From NCBI GenBank assembly GCA_029224185.1, contig CM055191.1, positions 22,272,916 to 22,336,915 of the forward strand: a stretch of 64,000 nucleotides of DNA, written 5' to 3'. Source of the DNA: Karalla daura. Its lineage: Eukaryota > Chordata > Actinopteri > Chaetodontiformes > Leiognathidae. Position 1 is the stretch's first letter, and the number at the start of each line of letters is the position of its first letter. Made by a program: the position numbers and the translations under genes. This document shows, in pieces, positions 60,779 to 64,000 of this stretch. Below the pieces are notes generated by a model. That model saw nothing but the letters and a program-made list of their open reading frames with translations. It did not search any database and was not told the origin of the DNA.

Positions 60779-60838
60779 GACCCGCAGGCGTGCGTCCTGT
60801 GTGTGCATGCGCAAGGGTGCAACTGGGTTTCCTTCGGA
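60779..60838 (+). repeat. 60-bp direct repeat, copy 2
   Basis: Second copy of the repeat at 60236-60295, offset by 543 bp. Confidence 0.93.
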
Positions 60839-63359
60839 AAGGAAGCCCCCCCCCAATTCCGTCCACTCCCAGCTCGGCAGCGTTACACGTCTTTGGAGAC
60901 AATCCCGCATGACTGTAACAGGGTCAGACGGGGCCAACGCGGGGCTGGCCGGGGTCTGTCGAAATGTGCCTCTGACTGGATGGAAGAATGGAGCTGGAGA
61001 TGGCGAAAGAAAGGGATCCCCCCTCCCCACCCCCTCATCAACCACCCCCCCCCCCCTCCACACACACACCCAATTAGGGCGATTATTAAAGAGTTGGCCC
61101 GGGCAGCAGGATGCTGCGGTCAGCCGGGCTGTAAATGAGGCACGGTGGGACAGGAGGAGAAGCTTCTGATCGGCATTTCCACCACCTCACCTGGCTGCGC
61201 TGCCTGCGCGTGTGTATGAATGCATCCATCCTGTACATTAAACATGTCTGCCCCCACGGCCCAGTATCTGCTCATTTACGTGTGTGTGTGTGTGTGTGTG
61301 TGTGAATGAAAGATCCTCCATTTAACAAGCCAGTTTGGGAGTTCCCCTGCGCTGTCTAATAAATCCTGGCCATGAAAATAAACCCGGTGTCCACAGTTCA
61401 GTCGGTAATCTCTTACAGCTCTCTTTGCGCCACAACACCAGAAGATATTAGCAGGTAAACTGCCAACTTGTATCAACAATGTCTTTCCTGAGAGAAATGA
61501 GTCATCCCAGTGTAATATTTCCCCCCAGAATGATTTATACAAAAGAAGCCCTCTTTCAGTGGAACCCCCCCCCACTGTTGTGTTATTGCGCGGTAACGTT
61601 GAATAAGATGTTCCTCAGTCAGTTGACCGAGCCTGAAAAGATGTGAGTGTGCTTGTGTGTCATATCTTCATCATGTCATAACTCTCTCGCGTTCTCTGCC
61701 GTGTTCTCTCACACCCTCCGGTTCTGTGTCTCACACTCTCTCCCTCCCCTCATGTCCGTATCTATTTGTCTCCTCATTCATCACGTCCTCCCCCGGTCCT
61801 TCTCCATCTCCCCCATCTATCCTGCTCTTACCCCAAGTGAACCCAAAGCACGCTATACACAAAGCCTGTCCTCCGAGGGCTGAAATATATATCGGCATCT
61901 TTTTTATTTAATTTCGTACAACCCCAGGACGGGAAAAAAAGAATAAACAGCATGCGATCATTTGTATGACAACAGGTCCACTGATGTCATGTAATGTCAC
62001 CTCTGGGCGCTGATGTGCAGTTTTTCACACTCCACGGCTCCCAGTGCTGACAACAAATCTCCTCATCGCTGTTGCTGATATTGAATAATAGGACATATAA
62101 CTAGCTTTTACCGAAACAGGTGTGTCGCCTCTCTCCTCCACTTTCCCAGACTCGCAGCCAAGCGCAGAACGCGGTGAGAACCTTTCAAGCAAAGCGCCGC
62201 GTCTTAAAGAGCGCTTCTCAGGACATTATTAGTCATCTACGGTGGGTTTCCAGATGGGCCCTCTGCTGCTGCTCGGGCTCTAACTGACCAGATCAGCCCT
62301 CCCATGTCAGCGGCTAGTCGGAGGGATTTCAGCCCGCTGATTTATGGCTCCGAGCCGCCAAGTTCAAGACAGCCAGTGACCACACTGACACATCTCCGTT
62401 TTAATGGAAAGGACAGAGAAGGCTGTCCTTATTAAGTTGGGGCTTTTGCTACTTTTGGTTCTTTTCTGGATGAGTGGGTGTTTGGCTCCTCCGTCCACAT
62501 CCCCGCAGGGTTTTCTTGCCGTCACGTCTGCTAAACCTTTCAGCTTCCCAGCGAATCACAGGAACACTGGGCTTTGAAGCCCGAACTTTGCACAGGTCCA
62601 GATTGATGCAACAGTGGCCCCAGAACACCTCCGTCCGCGGGGACGCACGGGAGTCGCGTCTGTTCTTCTTATTACCTGGGGCTGCCGCTGTTGTTGTTAA
62701 CCGCGGTCCAAAATATTGGAAAATTCTCATCAGTGTTTCACCCCGTGCCCTCTAAGATTTAGTAGCTTCTCCGAGTATACACTACTCCACTCAGGATGAG
62801 CTCAGTAATTTTTATAGGTCACTTAAGACACGTGAAATCAAAGGCAGGGACTTGGAATATGCCATAAATGTTATACAAGAAAAATCGCGCCCTGCTCCGT
62901 GTTTATGTTCACGGCATCAAATGAGTATGAAATTTTGCGCAGCTGTGATGTGGTCTGTGTAATTGTACGGTATGTTTTGGTATCGCATAGCTAGTCTGTC
63001 ATAGTGGAACCCGGTGAAAATATATAGGGGTGCTTTTGTGCAACTGTTTATTGAGGTTGGATTGCTAATGTGTTTCAGATTCATGTGGCTTAGTCGCACC
63101 TGTATCAATGAACTGTTATTGTTTATGCACAATTAGAGATATCGGTATTTCACTTTGAAACTCGTATTTATTTGAAACCCTCTCACGTCCACTTGAACGT
63201 TTTCTTCTTTTTTTTTTCCCTTTTGTAGTAAATTATGTCCGCTCCCATCTTATCCTCAAACCGCTGCCCGCTCGGGCGCCCTTAACGAGGCATTTTTCCT
63301 CATCAGAGTCCGGATTCTTTGACGTGCCACTGACCTCGCCTCTTGCCTCCTCCTCCTAG

Positions 63360-63562
63360 ACGCGGTGCAGGCCGCCTCCGTGCAGCTGGAGCTCCGCGAC
63401 GTGCTGCTGAGGACGGGCCTGAGGGAGCGCGGCCGCCTGCTGCTGGGGCCCTTCTCCTGCAGCGGCTCCCTGGAGGCGCGCTGGTGTCGGCACAGCGGCA
63501 GCCCCGGGCCCGAGCCCGGGCCACCCAAGCTGCTGCTGGACCTGAGGGGGGGCCTGCTGCAG
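63360..63562 (+). CDS. vps13b: vps13b exon (last one in the window)
   Basis: The acceptor is TCCTCCTCCTAG ending at 63359 and the donor CTGCAG|GTGAAT at 63563. Leading AC completes Asp, and the exon reads AVQAASVQLELRDVLLRTGL followed by RERGRLLLGPFSCSGSLEAR, then WCRHSGSPGPEP and LLLDLRGGLLQ. The WCRHSGSPGP and LDLRGGLLQ blocks match VPS13B closely. It ends on a codon boundary. It is very GC-rich at third positions. Confidence 0.96.
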
Positions 63563-64000
63563 GTGAATTCACCGGCTCGCCCGGCCACCGTGCCGCACAT
63601 CGCCTCGAGCATCTCCTCGGCCTCCCTCGGTGTCTTAGCCTCCTTAACGAGCCCGAGCGGTCGTCGCGAGGGGGGACACCCGCGCAGCTCATCGCGCCCC
63701 TAAATCAGCTGCTCCTCTGCAGCCCCGTCGTGGCTTCTGTCCTCGTTGCAGTGGAGGTGATGACAGAGGGAATTGCATGCTGTAATCCCCACTGCAGATT
63801 TGAGTCACATCTGCTGGCAAAGTGGGGGGACTATAACAGGGCTATTTTTAGGGAGGTTTATATCTGATGTGTGCCGATTTTCCTGTAAGAAGTTACATAA
63901 TGTCCTCACTGAAAAGCCCCTTTTCAATGTGACTAACTGAATGCATAATTACTAATGTATTATTCCACATTACCTCTTCAAGGGGAACCCCATACCCCTC
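63563..64000 (+). other. vps13b intron, 5' part
   Basis: Intron sequence following a GTGAAT donor. It begins CpG-rich and becomes AT-rich from about 63840. The next exon lies beyond the window. Confidence 0.6.

Larger units (their letters stand above)
54406..63359 (+). other. vps13b intron, 9.0 kb
   Basis: Contains AT-rich single-copy sequence (54490-55350, 61900-62450, 62750-63250), G-rich tracts (56581-56610, 56932-56955), CA (58508-58552) and TG/TGCG runs (56023-56180, 60454-60513, 61279-61302). It also holds a telomere-like stretch near 59001-59020 and a pair of 60-bp direct repeats (60236-60295, 60779-60838) around a foldback sequence. No exon or RNA gene is recognised. Confidence 0.65.

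Noticed and set aside
60033..60902. 289-codon minus-strand open frame, among the longest in the window
   Set aside because: It spans the duplicated 60-mers and a TG microsatellite (His-Thr repeats), is GC-rich at both ends, and shows no domain or family resemblance. Treated as chance.
48159..63359. Search for mir-599 and mir-875, which sit in a VPS13B intron in mammals
   Set aside because: I looked for GTGTCAGTTTATCAAAC and TACCTCAGTTTTATC. Only a partial match (GTGTCAGTTTG near 58803) was seen, without a matching opposite arm. Not supported.

Overview
This window is an interior slice of one large vertebrate gene read on the + strand: vps13b (COH1, the Cohen-syndrome gene, a bridge-like lipid-transfer protein of the Golgi). 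The organism is most likely a teleost fish. Reasons: protein-level similarity to vertebrate VPS13B, short-to-moderate introns for a gene whose mammalian introns are enormous, abundant long CA/TG, CT and poly-C microsatellites, and one intronic non-LTR-like 3' tail ending in tandem TTGAG of a kind common in fish. No second gene is convincing on either strand.

Gene layout. I place 14 exons (the first cut by the window edge) at 1-42, 975-1090, 4114-4180, 6155-6452, 6534-6690, 6798-6909, 30063-30266, 34284-34410, 35760-35903, 46506-46853, 47376-47790, 48021-48158, 54031-54405 and 63360-63562. All have AG/GT borders and the codon phases join across every intron. Together they give about 2.75 kb of coding sequence (roughly 915 codons) from the middle part of the protein, built of repeating groove-forming modules with low-complexity linkers between them. 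Two exons (975-1090 and 6155-6452) each contain an apparent one-base frame break, so the sequence as given does not encode an intact protein: either two assembly/base-calling errors or real lesions.

Introns. The 23-kb intron 6910-30062 holds most of the unusual DNA: a 10-bp minisatellite of about 71 copies (13083-13794), a 19/20-bp array organised as a 39-bp higher-order repeat (23741-24772) with an inverted pair of units inside it, long CT, poly-C and poly-G tracts, CpG-rich stretches and several AT-rich single-copy blocks that look like candidate conserved regulatory elements. The 10.6-kb intron 35904-46505 contains a 100-N assembly gap. The 9-kb intron 54406-63359 contains a 60-bp direct duplication around a foldback sequence and a short interstitial telomere-like stretch. 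Several 3' splice sites are fed directly by microsatellites (CT, CCCT, C/CT or GT) acting as the pyrimidine/UG tract.

Most interesting points: the two frame breaks; GGGGCC-type hexanucleotide repeats inside two coding exons in opposite orientations; a DSGFGS motif matching the beta-TrCP phosphodegron consensus; an 81-bp stop-free intron whose retention would keep frame; and the two minisatellites, one of which varies almost only at CpG/CpA positions. Family and function statements come from general knowledge of VPS13B; no database search was possible.
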